Shown here piece after piece: positions 8,043 through 16,366 of a stretch of 42,818 nt of DNA. The DNA lies in the NCBI GenBank assembly GCA_017406465.1, contig JAFQYM010000008.1, positions 1-42,818 of the forward strand, in the 5' to 3' direction. Under the pieces are notes generated by a model. It was not told the origin of the DNA, ran no database searches, and was given only the letters and a program-made list of their open reading frames with translations. The DNA comes from Kiritimatiellia bacterium (lineage in GTDB: Bacteria > Verrucomicrobiota > Kiritimatiellia > RFP12 > UBA1067). Made by a program: the position numbers and the translations under genes. Every line of letters starts with the position of its first letter. Positions within the stretch are counted from its first letter, which is position 1.

Positions 8043-8714
8043 ATGTCAAGAGTAATAGCAATAGACGGACCGAGCGGCGCTGGCAAGAGCTCCGTGTCGC
8101 GTATTGTCGGCAAGAAGCTCGGCTTCCTCCACGTTGACTCGGGTGCACTCTACCGCATCATGACGTGGCAGGCGCTTGTCAGGAAGGTCGATACCGACAA
8201 TCCCGACGCGGTCGCGGCCTTTGCGCCGACTGTCGAAATCGAGTGCCGTCCAGAGAATGGCGCAATCGCCTACTATGTCGGCGGCGAGCTGCCGGGCGAC
8301 CGCATTCGCACACCCGAGATCAATGCCCACGCTTCGCAGGTTGCGACGGTGAAAGCCGTCCGCGACAAAGTCACCGCTATCTTGCGCGACTTGACGCGTT
8401 TCGGCGACCTCGTGGTCGAAGGTCGCGACATAACGACTGCCGTGTTTCCCGACTCGCCTGCCCGCTTCTATCTCACGGCGTCAGCCGAGGCGCGCGCCAG
8501 GCGCCGCCAGAAAGAGGAGGTCGAGAAGGGGATCGCCAACCAGTCTGCCGCGGCAGTAAAGGCGTCGCTCCTCGCACGCGACGCGATAGATTCTACGAGA
8601 AAGTATGCTCCGCTCAGGAAGGCGGACGGTGCAATCGAAATCGACTCTTCCGACCTGACACTGGAGCAGGTGGTCGACATAGTGGTGGAGAAGGTCAATG
8701 AAGCTTTCAATTAA
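8043..8714 (+). CDS. cmk: Cytidylate kinase
   Basis: The 223-residue protein begins VIAIDGPSGAGKSSVSRIVGKKLGFLHVDSGALYR, with the P-loop GPSGAGKSS and the CMP-binding DSGALYR segment. GRDITTAVFPDSPARFYLTASAEARARRR and a D-x-x-D-S-T-R-x-x-A-P-L segment (RDAIDSTRKYAPL) complete the Cmk pattern. It phosphorylates CMP and dCMP in the cytoplasm. Length fits. The downstream permease gene overlaps its end by 17 nt. rpsA, a common neighbour of cmk, is not present. Confidence 0.96.
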   Translation: MSRVIAIDGPSGAGKSSVSRIVGKKLGFLHVDSGALYRIMTWQALVRKVDTDNPDAVAAFAPTVEIECRPENGAIAYYVGGELPGDRIRTPEINAHASQVATVKAVRDKVTAILRDLTRFGDLVVEGRDITTAVFPDSPARFYLTASAEARARRRQKEEVEKGIANQSAAAVKASLLARDAIDSTRKYAPLRKADGAIEIDSSDLTLEQVVDIVVEKVNEAFN

Positions 8715-9531
8715 GATCTGCCTAATCATTCTTGCCGCGTATTTCGCTGCCGCCGTCTACGGCGAGGTGCAGTATCGCGTCGCCCTTGCGCGCGACGTGA
8801 CGCCGGCCTACAACGTCGTCAACACAAAGGAGCGCTACCAGCCGCCGTCGGCCGAGCACTGGCTTGGCACCGACAACCTCGGTCGCGACGTGGGGCTTCG
8901 TCTCGTGCAGGGCACGCGCATCGCGTTCCACGTCGGCATTATGACATCGCTCATCGCGATTCCACTCGGCGTGTGCCTCGGGCTTCTCGGCGGCTACTTC
9001 GGCGGGAAGGTCGACTCGGTCGTCGTTTGGCTATGTGCGACCGTCGCATCTATGCCGGGACTTCTCTTCATTCTTGCGATTTCGCTCGTCGTCGGACAGG
9101 GACTTCTTGGCCTATACCTCGGTATCGGCTTCACGACGTGGGTCGGCGTATGCCGAACGATCCGCGCCGAGGTGATGAAGCACCGCGACCGCGCCTACGT
9201 CCAGGCGGCGAAGGTGCTCGGGTATTCGCATCTCAGGATAATGTTCCGCCACATCTTGCCGAATGTCGCGCATATCGTCCTCATCCAGTTCTCGATACGC
9301 TTCCCGTCGGCCGTCGCGACGGAGGTGTTCATCTCGTTCCTCGGCATCGGCGTGCAGGGCGAACCGTCATGGGGAGTTATGATCAACAACGCGCGCGCGC
9401 GTCTCTGGCAGGGCGTCTGGTGGGAGATGACGTTCACGACGCTTGCGATTTTCGTGCTTGTCCTCGTCTTCAACCATCTCGCAGACTTCTTGCGCGATCG
9501 TCTCGACCCAGCGCTCCGAAGCGAAAGGTAA
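8698..9531 (+). CDS. ABC transporter permease, OppC/DppC family
   Basis: The 277-residue protein has an N-terminal membrane segment, then HWLGTDNLGRDVGLRLVQGTRIAF, the diagnostic OppC/DppC entry, followed by five more membrane segments and the EAA loop RTIRAEVMKHRDRAYVQAAKVLGYSHLRIMFRHILPN, where the ATPase docks. FISFLGIGVQGEPSWGVMINNAR is also typical. It would form one half of a peptide or solute import channel. Odd: no OppB, OppA or ATPase gene lies near, and it overlaps cmk by 17 nt and precedes an LptA-like gene. The partner subunits must be encoded elsewhere if it works. Confidence 0.88.
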   Translation: MKLSIKICLIILAAYFAAAVYGEVQYRVALARDVTPAYNVVNTKERYQPPSAEHWLGTDNLGRDVGLRLVQGTRIAFHVGIMTSLIAIPLGVCLGLLGGYFGGKVDSVVVWLCATVASMPGLLFILAISLVVGQGLLGLYLGIGFTTWVGVCRTIRAEVMKHRDRAYVQAAKVLGYSHLRIMFRHILPNVAHIVLIQFSIRFPSAVATEVFISFLGIGVQGEPSWGVMINNARARLWQGVWWEMTFTTLAIFVLVLVFNHLADFLRDRLDPALRSER

Positions 9532-9535
9532 CAAC

Positions 9536-10537
9536 ATGAACAAGTTTCTTTTTTCGATGTTTGCCGTTTCCGCTTGGCTTGCCACCATGGCCGAGCCGTG
9601 CGTATTGGAAAAGGGCTACAAGCCGCTAGCCAAACAGTCGGTAGATGAGGTTGCGTCGCTGCTCGGCGAACTTTCATTGGAAACGCCAGTCGAGCAGCCA
9701 GCCGAGCCCGTTGCGCCGCAAGTTGAGCAATCGCAGGCCGTAACCCCCGCGCCAGAAGCGGAGCCGCCGCAAGCCGCGGAGCAGCCAGCCGAGCCCGTTG
9801 CGCCGCAAGTTGAGCAATCGCAGGCCGTAGCTACCGAGCCACAAGTCGAGCCACCTGTGTCGCAAGCCGCCGTGGAGACTGAGACGCCCACAGTGCCGGC
9901 AGACACCTCGGTCACCAATGCCGAGTCGCAAGTCGAGGAACCTCTCCCAAAGAAAACCAAGGAAAAGAAGCTGACTGGTCGCCCTGCGAAGATCACTTCG
10001 GACACCACTGTCTACAATCGCAAGGAGGGCATCGCAAGCTTCGAGGGCCATGTTCACGTCGACGACGAGCAGTATCAGATGCATGCCGACCGCGTGTTCC
10101 TCTTTTTCGACATCGACAAGGACTCCAACTCGACAAACGCTGTACGCCGTTCAAAAGGCACTAACGACGTTCATCACGTTGCAAAGGGAACAAACGACGT
10201 TCATAAAGCCGCAAAAGGCACGGGCGATATGCGCCGCGCAGCGGGCGATGTCCGCCGTATTGTGGCGATCGGGCATGTCGCGATGACGAACGACGCGCAC
10301 CGCGCGTATGGCGCGAAGGCGACTTATTCGAAGAAGAACGGCCTTGTCGTCCTATATTCGGGCGACGGCATCACGGCCGAGGTGCGTGATGAGTCGAAGG
10401 CGCAACCGCAGATCGTGCGCGGCAAGCGCATCCGCTTCTGGATCGACTCCGAACAGGTGGAGGTCGACGAGGCGGACCTCACTGGTGCAGCGCCATCGGG
10501 CGGCGCCAGCACACTCAAAAAGGCCCTCGGCAAGTAG
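9536..10537 (+). CDS. OstA/LptA-domain periplasmic protein with repeat inserts
   Basis: The 333-residue protein starts with a signal peptide (MNKFLFSMFAVSAWLATMA, cleavage near residue 20). A low-complexity Pro/Glu/Gln/Ala region (about 45-140) contains an exact 17-residue repeat. Then comes an OstA-like domain: GRPAKITSDTTVYNRKEGIASFEGHVHVDDEQYQMHADRVFLFF, followed by VAIGHVAMTNDAHRAYGAKATYSKKNGLVVLYS. LptA/LptC/LptD N-domains use this fold to carry LPS across the periplasm. The domain is interrupted near residues 200-235 by three decapeptide repeats beginning KGTNDVH or KGTGDMR. I chose ATG 9536, 4 nt after the permease stop, because it gives the signal peptide. Confidence 0.75.
   Translation: MNKFLFSMFAVSAWLATMAEPCVLEKGYKPLAKQSVDEVASLLGELSLETPVEQPAEPVAPQVEQSQAVTPAPEAEPPQAAEQPAEPVAPQVEQSQAVATEPQVEPPVSQAAVETETPTVPADTSVTNAESQVEEPLPKKTKEKKLTGRPAKITSDTTVYNRKEGIASFEGHVHVDDEQYQMHADRVFLFFDIDKDSNSTNAVRRSKGTNDVHHVAKGTNDVHKAAKGTGDMRRAAGDVRRIVAIGHVAMTNDAHRAYGAKATYSKKNGLVVLYSGDGITAEVRDESKAQPQIVRGKRIRFWIDSEQVEVDEADLTGAAPSGGASTLKKALGK
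9692..9829 (+). repeat. Perfect 51-bp in-frame direct repeat in the LptA-like gene
   Basis: Positions 9692-9742 and 9779-9829 are the same 51-bp sequence, 87 bp (29 codons) apart. They encode the same 17 residues (EQPAEPVAPQVEQSQAV) with no synonymous change, so the duplication is recent or being homogenised. Its length is a multiple of three, so copy-number change would keep the frame. Confidence 0.93.
10154..10243 (+). repeat. Three tandem decapeptide-coding repeats in the OstA domain
   Basis: Three 30-bp units encode KGTNDVHHVA, KGTNDVHKAA and KGTGDMRRAA, inserted between the two conserved parts of the OstA-like domain. The units share the ACGACGTTCAT core in the first two and are diverging in the third. 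They probably form a loop extension of the beta-jellyroll. Confidence 0.85.
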
Positions 10538-10540
10538 CGA

Positions 10541-10573
10541 CTCCGCGTTCTCTGCGTCTCTGCGGCTCTGCGT
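10541..10573. repeat. Octanucleotide array, CTCTGCGT family
   Basis: Units of about 8 bp (CTCCGCGT, TCTCTGCGT, CTCTGCGG, CTCTGCGT) fill most of the gap between the LptA-like gene and icd. Degenerate relatives occur on the opposite strand at 171-204 and at 27021-27049, the latter inside a coding region. A second looser repeat with the word ATCTGA twice follows at 10589-10614, just before the icd start. Confidence 0.85.
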
Positions 10574-10617
10574 TAAAAATCAACTTGAACATCTGATAAA
10601 TCAACCATCTGACTATC

Positions 10618-11841
10618 ATGAGCGAAAAGATCACAATGAAGGACGGGAAGCTTTGCGTCCCCGAGAACCCTGTTATTCCCTACATCGAGGGCGACGGCAC
10701 AGGCCCTGACATTACGCGCGCCGCGATGACTGTGTGGAACGCCGCGGTCGAAAAGGCATACGGTGGCAAGCGCAAGATCGAGTGGAAGGAAGTCCTCGCC
10801 GGCGAGAAGGCGTTTAAGCAGACTGGCGAGTGGCTTCCGCAGGCGACGCTTGACGCATGCCGCGAGAACCTCGTCTCCATCAAGGGCCCGCTCACGACTC
10901 CAGTTGGCGGCGGAATCAGGTCGATCAACGTCGCGATGCGCCAGGAACTTGACCTCTATGTGTGCCTTAGGCCTGTCCGCTGGTTCAAGGGGGTTCCATC
11001 CCCCGTGAAGCGCCCCGAGCTTACCGACATGGTGATCTTCCGCGAGAACACCGAGGACATCTACGCCGGCATCGAGTGGATGAACGGGACTCCCGAGGTC
11101 GAGAAGGTGAAGGCGTTTCTCCTCGGCGAGATGGGCGTCCAGAAGATCCGCTTCCCGAAGACGGCGTCGATCGGCATCAAGCCCGTCTCGCTCGAAGGCA
11201 CTGAGCGCCTCGTCAAGGCGGCTCTCGACTACGCGATCGACAATGACCGCAAGTCGGTTACGCTCGTCCACAAGGGCAATATCCAGAAGTTCACCGAGGG
11301 CGCTTTCCGCGACTGGGGCTACAAGCTCGCTCAGCGCGAGTATGGCGCTACCTTGATCGACAAGGGGCCGTGGTGCGAGTTCAAGAATCCTAAGACCGGC
11401 CGCATGATCACGGTGAAGGACTGCATCTGCGACGCGTTCCTCCAGCAGATCCTGACGCGCCCCGCCGAGTACGACGTGATTGCGACGTTGAACCTGAACG
11501 GCGACTACGTCTCCGACGCCCTCGCCGCGACGGTCGGCGGTATCGGCATCGCGCCCGGCGCGAATATCAACTATCAGACCGGTGTCGCAGTGTTCGAGGC
11601 GACACACGGCACTGCGCCGAAGTACGCAGGTCTCGACAAGGTCAACCCCGGTTCGCTCATCCTCTCCGGCGAGATGATGCTCCGCTACATGGGCTGGACC
11701 GAGGCCGCTGACAAGATCATCGCCGCGATGGACAAGGTGATCGCCGCGAAGACCGTCACTTACGACTTCGCCCGCCAGATGGAGGGCGCTACCGAAATCA
11801 AGTGCTCCGAGTTCGGCAATGCCCTCGCGAAGGCGATGTAA
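10618..11841 (+). CDS. icd: NADP-dependent isocitrate dehydrogenase
   Basis: The 407-residue protein follows E. coli-type Icd along its whole length. Seen: [12 protein letters not shown], the phosphorylatable-serine segment [55 protein letters not shown], and [18 protein letters not shown] and TYDFAR keep the Lys-Tyr and Tyr-Arg pairs that select NADP in E. coli. It converts isocitrate to 2-oxoglutarate in the cytoplasm. No citrate synthase or aconitase gene is nearby. No regulatory kinase gene (aceK) is visible here. The upstream leader is made of short tandem repeats; the 3' end overlaps the next gene by 23 nt. Confidence 0.95.
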   Translation: MSEKITMKDGKLCVPENPVIPYIEGDGTGPDITRAAMTVWNAAVEKAYGGKRKIEWKEVLAGEKAFKQTGEWLPQATLDACRENLVSIKGPLTTPVGGGIRSINVAMRQELDLYVCLRPVRWFKGVPSPVKRPELTDMVIFRENTEDIYAGIEWMNGTPEVEKVKAFLLGEMGVQKIRFPKTASIGIKPVSLEGTERLVKAALDYAIDNDRKSVTLVHKGNIQKFTEGAFRDWGYKLAQREYGATLIDKGPWCEFKNPKTGRMITVKDCICDAFLQQILTRPAEYDVIATLNLNGDYVSDALAATVGGIGIAPGANINYQTGVAVFEATHGTAPKYAGLDKVNPGSLILSGEMMLRYMGWTEAADKIIAAMDKVIAAKTVTYDFARQMEGATEIKCSEFGNALAKAM

Positions 11842-13297
11842 GCTTCTCCTGCTGATCCCGCCGCTGCTGCAGCCGAATACGCCCTATCCGGCTACGATGC
11901 ACCTGGCGGGGTTCCTGAAGTCGCGCGGGTTTGACGTCGCCCAGCGCGACCTCTCGATAAAGGTCGTGCGTGACGTTCTCCTCGAATACGGCGACGAGAC
12001 AACGGGTGAACTTCTCGAGTTCCTCGGCGGCCTCGCGCCAGTCGAGGCGAAGCGCGGGGCGAGCGAGGCCATAGAGGATCTCGCGCTTTCGATACGCGAC
12101 CAGATCGACCCCGACTTCGGCTTTTCGCGCTACGCCGAGCACCTGTGCCGCGCCGTCACCGACTTTGGCGAACTCGAGCGCAGGATACGCCGTCGCGGAG
12201 TGATCGACAAGCCCCTCGAACGCCACCTCAAGGCGGCGATGGAAGAGACGAAACCAGCGATCGTCGGCATAACCTGTCCGTTCCCGGGGACTCTTGTCGC
12301 GGCGTTCAAGATCGCGCGCTACATCAAGCGTCGCTATCCTGGCGTTCGGCTCGTGCTTGGCGGCGGCTATGTCTCGACGGAACTCCGCGAGATGACGGAC
12401 AGGCGGCCTTACAAGTACTTCGACGAATTCCAGCTCGACGAGGGATATGCGCCATTTGCGAAGCTGCTTGGCGACCGCAAGGCGAGCGCGGCAGATGTGC
12501 CGCTGTTCGTGAAGCCAGACTACACCGGCATCGACTGGAGCGAGTATTTCGACATCGCCGAGACCGACAACTTCGTTACGAACCTGTGGAACTGCGGAAA
12601 GTGGGTGAAGCTTGTGATGGCCCGCGGCTGCTACTGGCGGAAGTGCGCGTTCTGCGACGTGAAGCTTCCCTACATCGGGTGTTTCAAGATGCCAAAGGCG
12701 GCGGAGATCGTGGACGCGATGGAGGGGTTCTTCGGCCGCGGCGCGGCGCCGCTTCTCTCGGGCGTCCACTTCGTAGACGAGGCGATGCCTCCCGCCCTCG
12801 TCTCGTCGGTGTGCGACGAGATACTGCGGAGAAAGCTCGAAGTCCCGTGGTGGGGCAACATCCGCTTCGACAACGCCTTTACGCCCGCGCTCGCGAAGAA
12901 GATGGCGAGGGCGGGGTGCATCGCGGTGACTGGCGGGCTCGAGTGCGCGAACGACCGGCTTCTCAAACTGATGAACAAGGGCATTACGTGCGCATCGGCC
13001 GAGAAGGTGCTAAGGGGCTTCAGGGCGGCGAAGATATTCGTCCACGCCTACCTTATGTACGACTTCCCGACCGAGACGAATGAGGAGCAGAAGGGCGCCG
13101 AGCGGTACGTCAAGTCGCTCGCGAAGAAAGGGCTCATACAGTCGTGCTTCTGGCACCGTTTTGCGCTCACCGTCCACTCGCCAATCGCCCGCGAGCCGGA
13201 GAAATTTGGTATAATCGTGAAACCGCTGAAATCGAATTTCGCAAGGAACGAGCTCGAATATGTCCGCAAGAATAGATCACGAATCGCGCAGGCTTGA
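11819..13297 (+). CDS. B12-binding-type radical SAM protein
   Basis: The 492-residue protein has an N-terminal domain like the B12-binding type: [31 protein letters not shown] and, at about 150-185, [41 protein letters not shown] radical SAM domain follows: [18 protein letters not shown] near 265, where the cluster Cys residues are spaced C-x4-C-x2-C rather than the usual C-x3-C-x2-[26 protein letters not shown] and [15 protein letters not shown] match the later part of the barrel. It probably acts as an oxygen-sensitive methylase or cyclase of unknown substrate. The ATG lies inside icd (23-nt overlap), and its 3' end overlaps the TetR gene by 38 nt. Confidence 0.82.
   Translation: MPSRRRCKLLLLIPPLLQPNTPYPATMHLAGFLKSRGFDVAQRDLSIKVVRDVLLEYGDETTGELLEFLGGLAPVEAKRGASEAIEDLALSIRDQIDPDFGFSRYAEHLCRAVTDFGELERRIRRRGVIDKPLERHLKAAMEETKPAIVGITCPFPGTLVAAFKIARYIKRRYPGVRLVLGGGYVSTELREMTDRRPYKYFDEFQLDEGYAPFAKLLGDRKASAADVPLFVKPDYTGIDWSEYFDIAETDNFVTNLWNCGKWVKLVMARGCYWRKCAFCDVKLPYIGCFKMPKAAEIVDAMEGFFGRGAAPLLSGVHFVDEAMPPALVSSVCDEILRRKLEVPWWGNIRFDNAFTPALAKKMARAGCIAVTGGLECANDRLLKLMNKGITCASAEKVLRGFRAAKIFVHAYLMYDFPTETNEEQKGAERYVKSLAKKGLIQSCFWHRFALTVHSPIAREPEKFGIIVKPLKSNFARNELEYVRKNRSRIAQA
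13205..13215 (+). promoter_or_regulatory. Extended -10 promoter inside the radical SAM gene, for tetR
   Basis: TTTGG followed by TATAAT at 13210-13215 matches the local promoter form and lies in the 3' end of the radical SAM gene, 44 nt before the TetR ATG at 13260. AAGGA at 13241-13245 may be the ribosome binding site. Confidence 0.5.
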
Positions 13298-13853
13298 AAT
13301 CGCATACAAGGCGATGAAGCTCTTCTCGCAGGTGGGCTACGACAACGTGACGCTCATCATGATAGCGTCTTCCGCAGGCGTCGCGCGGACGGTCCTCTAC
13401 CGCTATTTCCGCTCGAAGCGCGAAGTCCTCGACGCGGCGATCCTCGCGACAACGCGGCAGATAATGCAGGAATGCAGCCAGGAGATCGCGAAGCGCGGCA
13501 AGGCGGCGGATCGCCTCTCGATGGTGTGCTTCCACGTCGCGGACGTGCTGTTCGACAAGAAGGAGTTCATGTCCGCGATCTTCGACTTCGTGCTGTCGAT
13601 GGTCCGCTCGGGCGAAGACATGGGCGCGCGCATAACGCGCTTCACCGGCGGCATCAAGTCGGTTTTCGTGAAGCTCGTGACGGAAGGCGTCATGAAGGGA
13701 GAGTTCCTTCCCGAAGTGAACCCGGAGCGCACGGCCGAGGGGCTTTACGCGATCCTCGAGTCCTGCGTTCTCAGGATTGTGCTCGGCACCGAGTCGAATT
13801 CCGCGAACGTTAAGGTGCGCGTCTCTGACATGATTCGCTCAATTTCCGTATAA
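13260..13853 (+). CDS. TetR/AcrR-family transcriptional regulator
   Basis: The 197-residue protein begins with a TetR helix-turn-helix: [52 protein letters not shown] (residues about 9-60), with the recognition helix AGVARTVLYRYF. The C-terminal two thirds are helical and would bind an unknown ligand and form the dimer. It overlaps the end of the radical SAM gene by 38 nt and has its own promoter-like -10 within it. A divergently oriented target is not present; it may act on the FadL-like gene downstream (137-bp gap with palindromes) or on the radical SAM gene. Confidence 0.88.
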   Translation: MSARIDHESRRLEIAYKAMKLFSQVGYDNVTLIMIASSAGVARTVLYRYFRSKREVLDAAILATTRQIMQECSQEIAKRGKAADRLSMVCFHVADVLFDKKEFMSAIFDFVLSMVRSGEDMGARITRFTGGIKSVFVKLVTEGVMKGEFLPEVNPERTAEGLYAILESCVLRIVLGTESNSANVKVRVSDMIRSISV

Positions 13854-13907
13854 ATACTGATAATCTGACTAAAACCCTTAGCATTGTAAGAATCTTAATT
13901 TACCCCA

Positions 13908-13977
13908 TTGACCTTTGCGACAGAAAAGCATATAATGTCACACTGTTACATCTCAACAGGTGATAAACACCTTATCA
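13908..13977 (+). promoter_or_regulatory. Promoter and inverted repeat upstream of the FadL-like gene
   Basis: TTGACC (13908-13913), a 17-bp spacer and TATAAT (13931-13936) make the best -35/-10 pair in the window. Between it and the ATG at 13991 lies the inverted repeat TGATAA-ACACC-TTATCA (13961-13977), a possible operator in the leader. The adjacent TetR protein is a candidate ligand-responsive binder, by position only. Confidence 0.72.
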
Positions 13978-13990
13978 ACAAGGAAAACAT

Positions 13991-15265
13991 ATGAAAAAGT
14001 TGTTGGCAATGACAATTGCTGCTCTCACGGCGACAGCGGCATTTGCGTCTGGTTTCGGGCTTTACGAGCCCACGGCCATCGGCACCTCCTACGGCGGTGC
14101 GCTGCTTGGCAAGGGTCTTGACGGCTCCGCCAATACAATCAACCCGGCGACATTGGACGACATCACCAACATCACGCTCCAGGTTGGCTTCGTCACCGAG
14201 CACCCGCGCGGCCGCATCAAGATTTCCAGGGATGGCAGAACCTACAAGTGTTCGCCGATGGATCCCGGCTTCTTCGTCCTGCCCCACGTGCAGCTCGTCG
14301 CGCCGTCGCTCTGGGGCTTCACCTTCGGTCTCGGCATTACGCCCGAATACGGCCTCGGTACGCGCTACTCCCATGACAGTTTGATGACCTGGAGTTCGAA
14401 GCAGACGACGATCGAGGGATTTGTCATCAACCCGAACGTCTCCTACCGCATCACCGACGACTGGTCAATTGGCGCAGGCGCGCGTCTTCTCTATTTCGAC
14501 TTCGAGCAGTATTCTTACCCTGCATCGTATTCAGCATCCCAGGTGCCAGGCAATGCGTTCGTGCGCAATCACCTTCATGGCAACAACGGCCTTTCCTCCT
14601 GCGGTTTCCAGCTCGGCACGCGGTACAAGATCCTGGACAATCTTTCCGCAGGCATCGTGTACAAGTCCAAGATCGACACGCGCGTCAAGGGTCACTCCAA
14701 CTTCAGGGTGCCGCGCAATGCGTATGTCCCCACGGCTGCCGGTGTTCTCCCTCCCGGCATCTACGGCGGGGGAGCCTCAGCCAACCTCGACATCCCGCAG
14801 TCCGTTGCCGTCGGATTAAACTGGGACATCACCAAGGACTGGCATCTCGGCGCGATGGTGTCGTGGACTGACTGGTCCGAGCTTGACAAGATATCCTTCA
14901 AGCTTCCAAGGATTCCCGGGGATAAGACGACGAAGCTCCGCTGGAAGGACAGCTGGCGCGTCGGCATCGCCCCGTCCTGGGACTTCGCTGAGAACTGGAC
15001 GGCCGTCGTCTCCTACGTCTACGACTCGAACGTGTGCTCGTACGACCAGCAGTCCACGATGCTTCCGCCCGGCGACCGCCAGATCTTCAGCGGCGGCATC
15101 AGCTGGCGCATGACGCAGAACCTCCAGATCGACGTCACCTACGGGATAGTCGTCATGGGTGCGAAGGGCATGCACATGACCGGGCCGGACGGAGCCAGGT
15201 ACCGCATGGAGTGCCGCCACGGCCTCTCCCACGCGGCCGGCTGCACCCTCACCTACCGCTTCTAA
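13991..15265 (+). CDS. OmpP1/FadL-family outer membrane protein
   Basis: The 424-residue protein has a signal peptide (MKKLLAMTIAALTATAAFA) followed by SGFGLYEPTAIGTSYGGALLGKGLDGSANTINPATL, the FadL-type N-terminal hatch with its N-P-A motif. The remainder alternates like beta strands and ends CTLTYRF, with a terminal Phe for BAM-dependent insertion. FadL proteins pass hydrophobic compounds, classically long-chain fatty acids, across the outer membrane. Size is typical. It has a strong promoter of its own and a large palindrome right after its stop. The hydrophobic substrate here is unknown. Confidence 0.87.
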   Translation: MKKLLAMTIAALTATAAFASGFGLYEPTAIGTSYGGALLGKGLDGSANTINPATLDDITNITLQVGFVTEHPRGRIKISRDGRTYKCSPMDPGFFVLPHVQLVAPSLWGFTFGLGITPEYGLGTRYSHDSLMTWSSKQTTIEGFVINPNVSYRITDDWSIGAGARLLYFDFEQYSYPASYSASQVPGNAFVRNHLHGNNGLSSCGFQLGTRYKILDNLSAGIVYKSKIDTRVKGHSNFRVPRNAYVPTAAGVLPPGIYGGGASANLDIPQSVAVGLNWDITKDWHLGAMVSWTDWSELDKISFKLPRIPGDKTTKLRWKDSWRVGIAPSWDFAENWTAVVSYVYDSNVCSYDQQSTMLPPGDRQIFSGGISWRMTQNLQIDVTYGIVVMGAKGMHMTGPDGARYRMECRHGLSHAAGCTLTYRF

Positions 15266-15270
15266 TCTGC

Positions 15271-15360
15271 TGCGAGGCGGTGGCCGAAGGCTCCTCCTCG
15301 GGGAGCCCTCGGCGAGGACGCCGAATCCCCTCGCTCGGACCTTCGCTCCACTGCCTCGCA
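15271..15360. repeat. 90-bp imperfect palindrome after the FadL-like gene
   Basis: The left arm at 15271-15290 and right arm at 15341-15360 share TGCGAGGC and GTGG on opposite strands, and continue with interrupted pairing (CGAAGG on both). Inside, TCCTCG (15295-15300) pairs with CGAGGA (15313-15318). The structure would fold strongly as RNA and may end the FadL transcript, although there is no T-run. It resembles larger palindromes at 38.1 and 42.7 kb in style. Confidence 0.7.
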
Positions 15361-15384
15361 AACTGCGATGCGCCTTTTGATTTC

Positions 15385-15404
15385 CGCCGCGCAGTCGCGC
15401 GGCG
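15385..15404 (+). terminator. GC-rich hairpin with short T stretch before purC
   Basis: CGCCGCGC and GCGCGGCG form a perfect 8-bp stem with loop AGTC, followed directly by ATTTTG. It may terminate upstream transcription. The T stretch doubles as the upstream part of the purC extended -10, so hairpin and promoter abut. Confidence 0.5.
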
Positions 15405-15417
15405 ATTTTGCTATAAT
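15405..15417 (+). promoter_or_regulatory. Extended -10 promoter for purC, near-leaderless
   Basis: ATTTTGC followed by TATAAT at 15412-15417. The favoured purC ATG at 15427 begins 9 nt after the -10, which leaves a leader of only about two or three bases. An earlier ATG at 15418 touches the -10 and would not be transcribed from this promoter. Confidence 0.65.
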
Positions 15418-15426
15418 ATGCATACT

Positions 15427-16326
15427 ATGAAATACGACAAGAATCATGCGCTCCTCGAATGCGCCATACCGGGGCTCCCGCAGAAGAGCGGCAAGGTCCG
15501 CGATGTTTTCGATCTAGGCGACAAGCTTCTGATGGTCGTGACAGACCGCATCAGCGCCTTCGACGTAATCCTTCCCTGCGGAGTTCCCGACAAGGGCAAG
15601 GTCCTCAACCAGCTCTCCCTCTTCTGGATGGAGTTCTTCGGCATGAAGAACCACCTCGTGACGGCGAACGTCGACGAGTACCCGGCCGAGCTCCAGCCCT
15701 ACAAGGAGGACCTTCGCGGCCGCTCCATGCTCGTCAAGAAAGTCAAGATGGTCGAGGTCGAATGCATCGCCCGCGGCTACCTCACTGGCTCGGGCTGGAA
15801 GGAATACCAGAAGTCCGGCACCGTAAACGGCATGAAGCTGCGCGAGGGCTACGAGAACGCCTCGAAGCTCGACGAAGTCCTCTTCACCCCGACGACGAAG
15901 GCCGCGATCGGCGACCATGACGAGGCGATCAACTTCGACGAGACAGTCAAGCTCGTCGGCGAAAAGACGGCGACGCTTCTCCGCGACACGACAGTCTCGC
16001 TCTATTCGAAGGCGGCCGACTACGCGCGCGAGCGCGGCATCATCATCGCCGACACGAAATTCGAGTTCGGTCTTGACGCAGACGGCTCGCTCATCCTCGC
16101 GGACGAGGTGCTTACGCCCGATTCGTCGCGCTTCTGGCCCGTCTCGAGCTACGCCGTCGGCAAGAACCCGCCATCCTTGGACAAGCAGTATGTGCGCGAT
16201 TGGCTTGATTCCATCAACTTCAACCACCAGCCGCCGGGGCCGGTCCTTCCCGACGACGTCATCTCGCGCACACGCGAAATCTACCTGAAGGCCTACAAGG
16301 ACCTGACAGGAAAGGCGCTAGTCTAA
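15427..16326 (+). CDS. purC: Phosphoribosylaminoimidazole-succinocarboxamide synthase
   Basis: The 299-residue protein has the SAICAR synthetase pattern: GKVRDVFDLGDKLLMVVTDRISAFDVILP near the start (ATP-grasp entry), VECIARGYLTGSGWKEYQKSGTVNG, and IIIADTKFEFGLDADGSLILADEVLTPDSSRFWP. It joins aspartate to CAIR in purine synthesis. Length fits the long, single-domain form. ATG 15427 gives the family N-terminus and lies 9 nt from a strong -10, so the mRNA is probably leaderless. No other pur gene is adjacent. Confidence 0.95.
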   Translation: MKYDKNHALLECAIPGLPQKSGKVRDVFDLGDKLLMVVTDRISAFDVILPCGVPDKGKVLNQLSLFWMEFFGMKNHLVTANVDEYPAELQPYKEDLRGRSMLVKKVKMVEVECIARGYLTGSGWKEYQKSGTVNGMKLREGYENASKLDEVLFTPTTKAAIGDHDEAINFDETVKLVGEKTATLLRDTTVSLYSKAADYARERGIIIADTKFEFGLDADGSLILADEVLTPDSSRFWPVSSYAVGKNPPSLDKQYVRDWLDSINFNHQPPGPVLPDDVISRTREIYLKAYKDLTGKALV

Positions 16327-16354
16327 TTTCATTTCACTATTTCACCATTTCACA
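16326..16354. repeat. Octanucleotide array, ATTTCACN x3
   Basis: A partial unit and three 8-bp units (ATTTCACT, ATTTCACC, ATTTCACA) fill the space between the purC stop and the AAGGA ribosome binding site of ybaB. It is one of several short-period arrays in this window that sit just upstream of a start codon. Confidence 0.85.
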
Positions 16355-16366
16355 AGGAACCACATC

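Noticed and set aside
15034..15426. Much longer purC reading frame starting inside the FadL-like gene
   Set aside because: The upstream part runs through the palindrome and another gene in a wrong frame; family N-terminus and promoter both point to ATG 15427.
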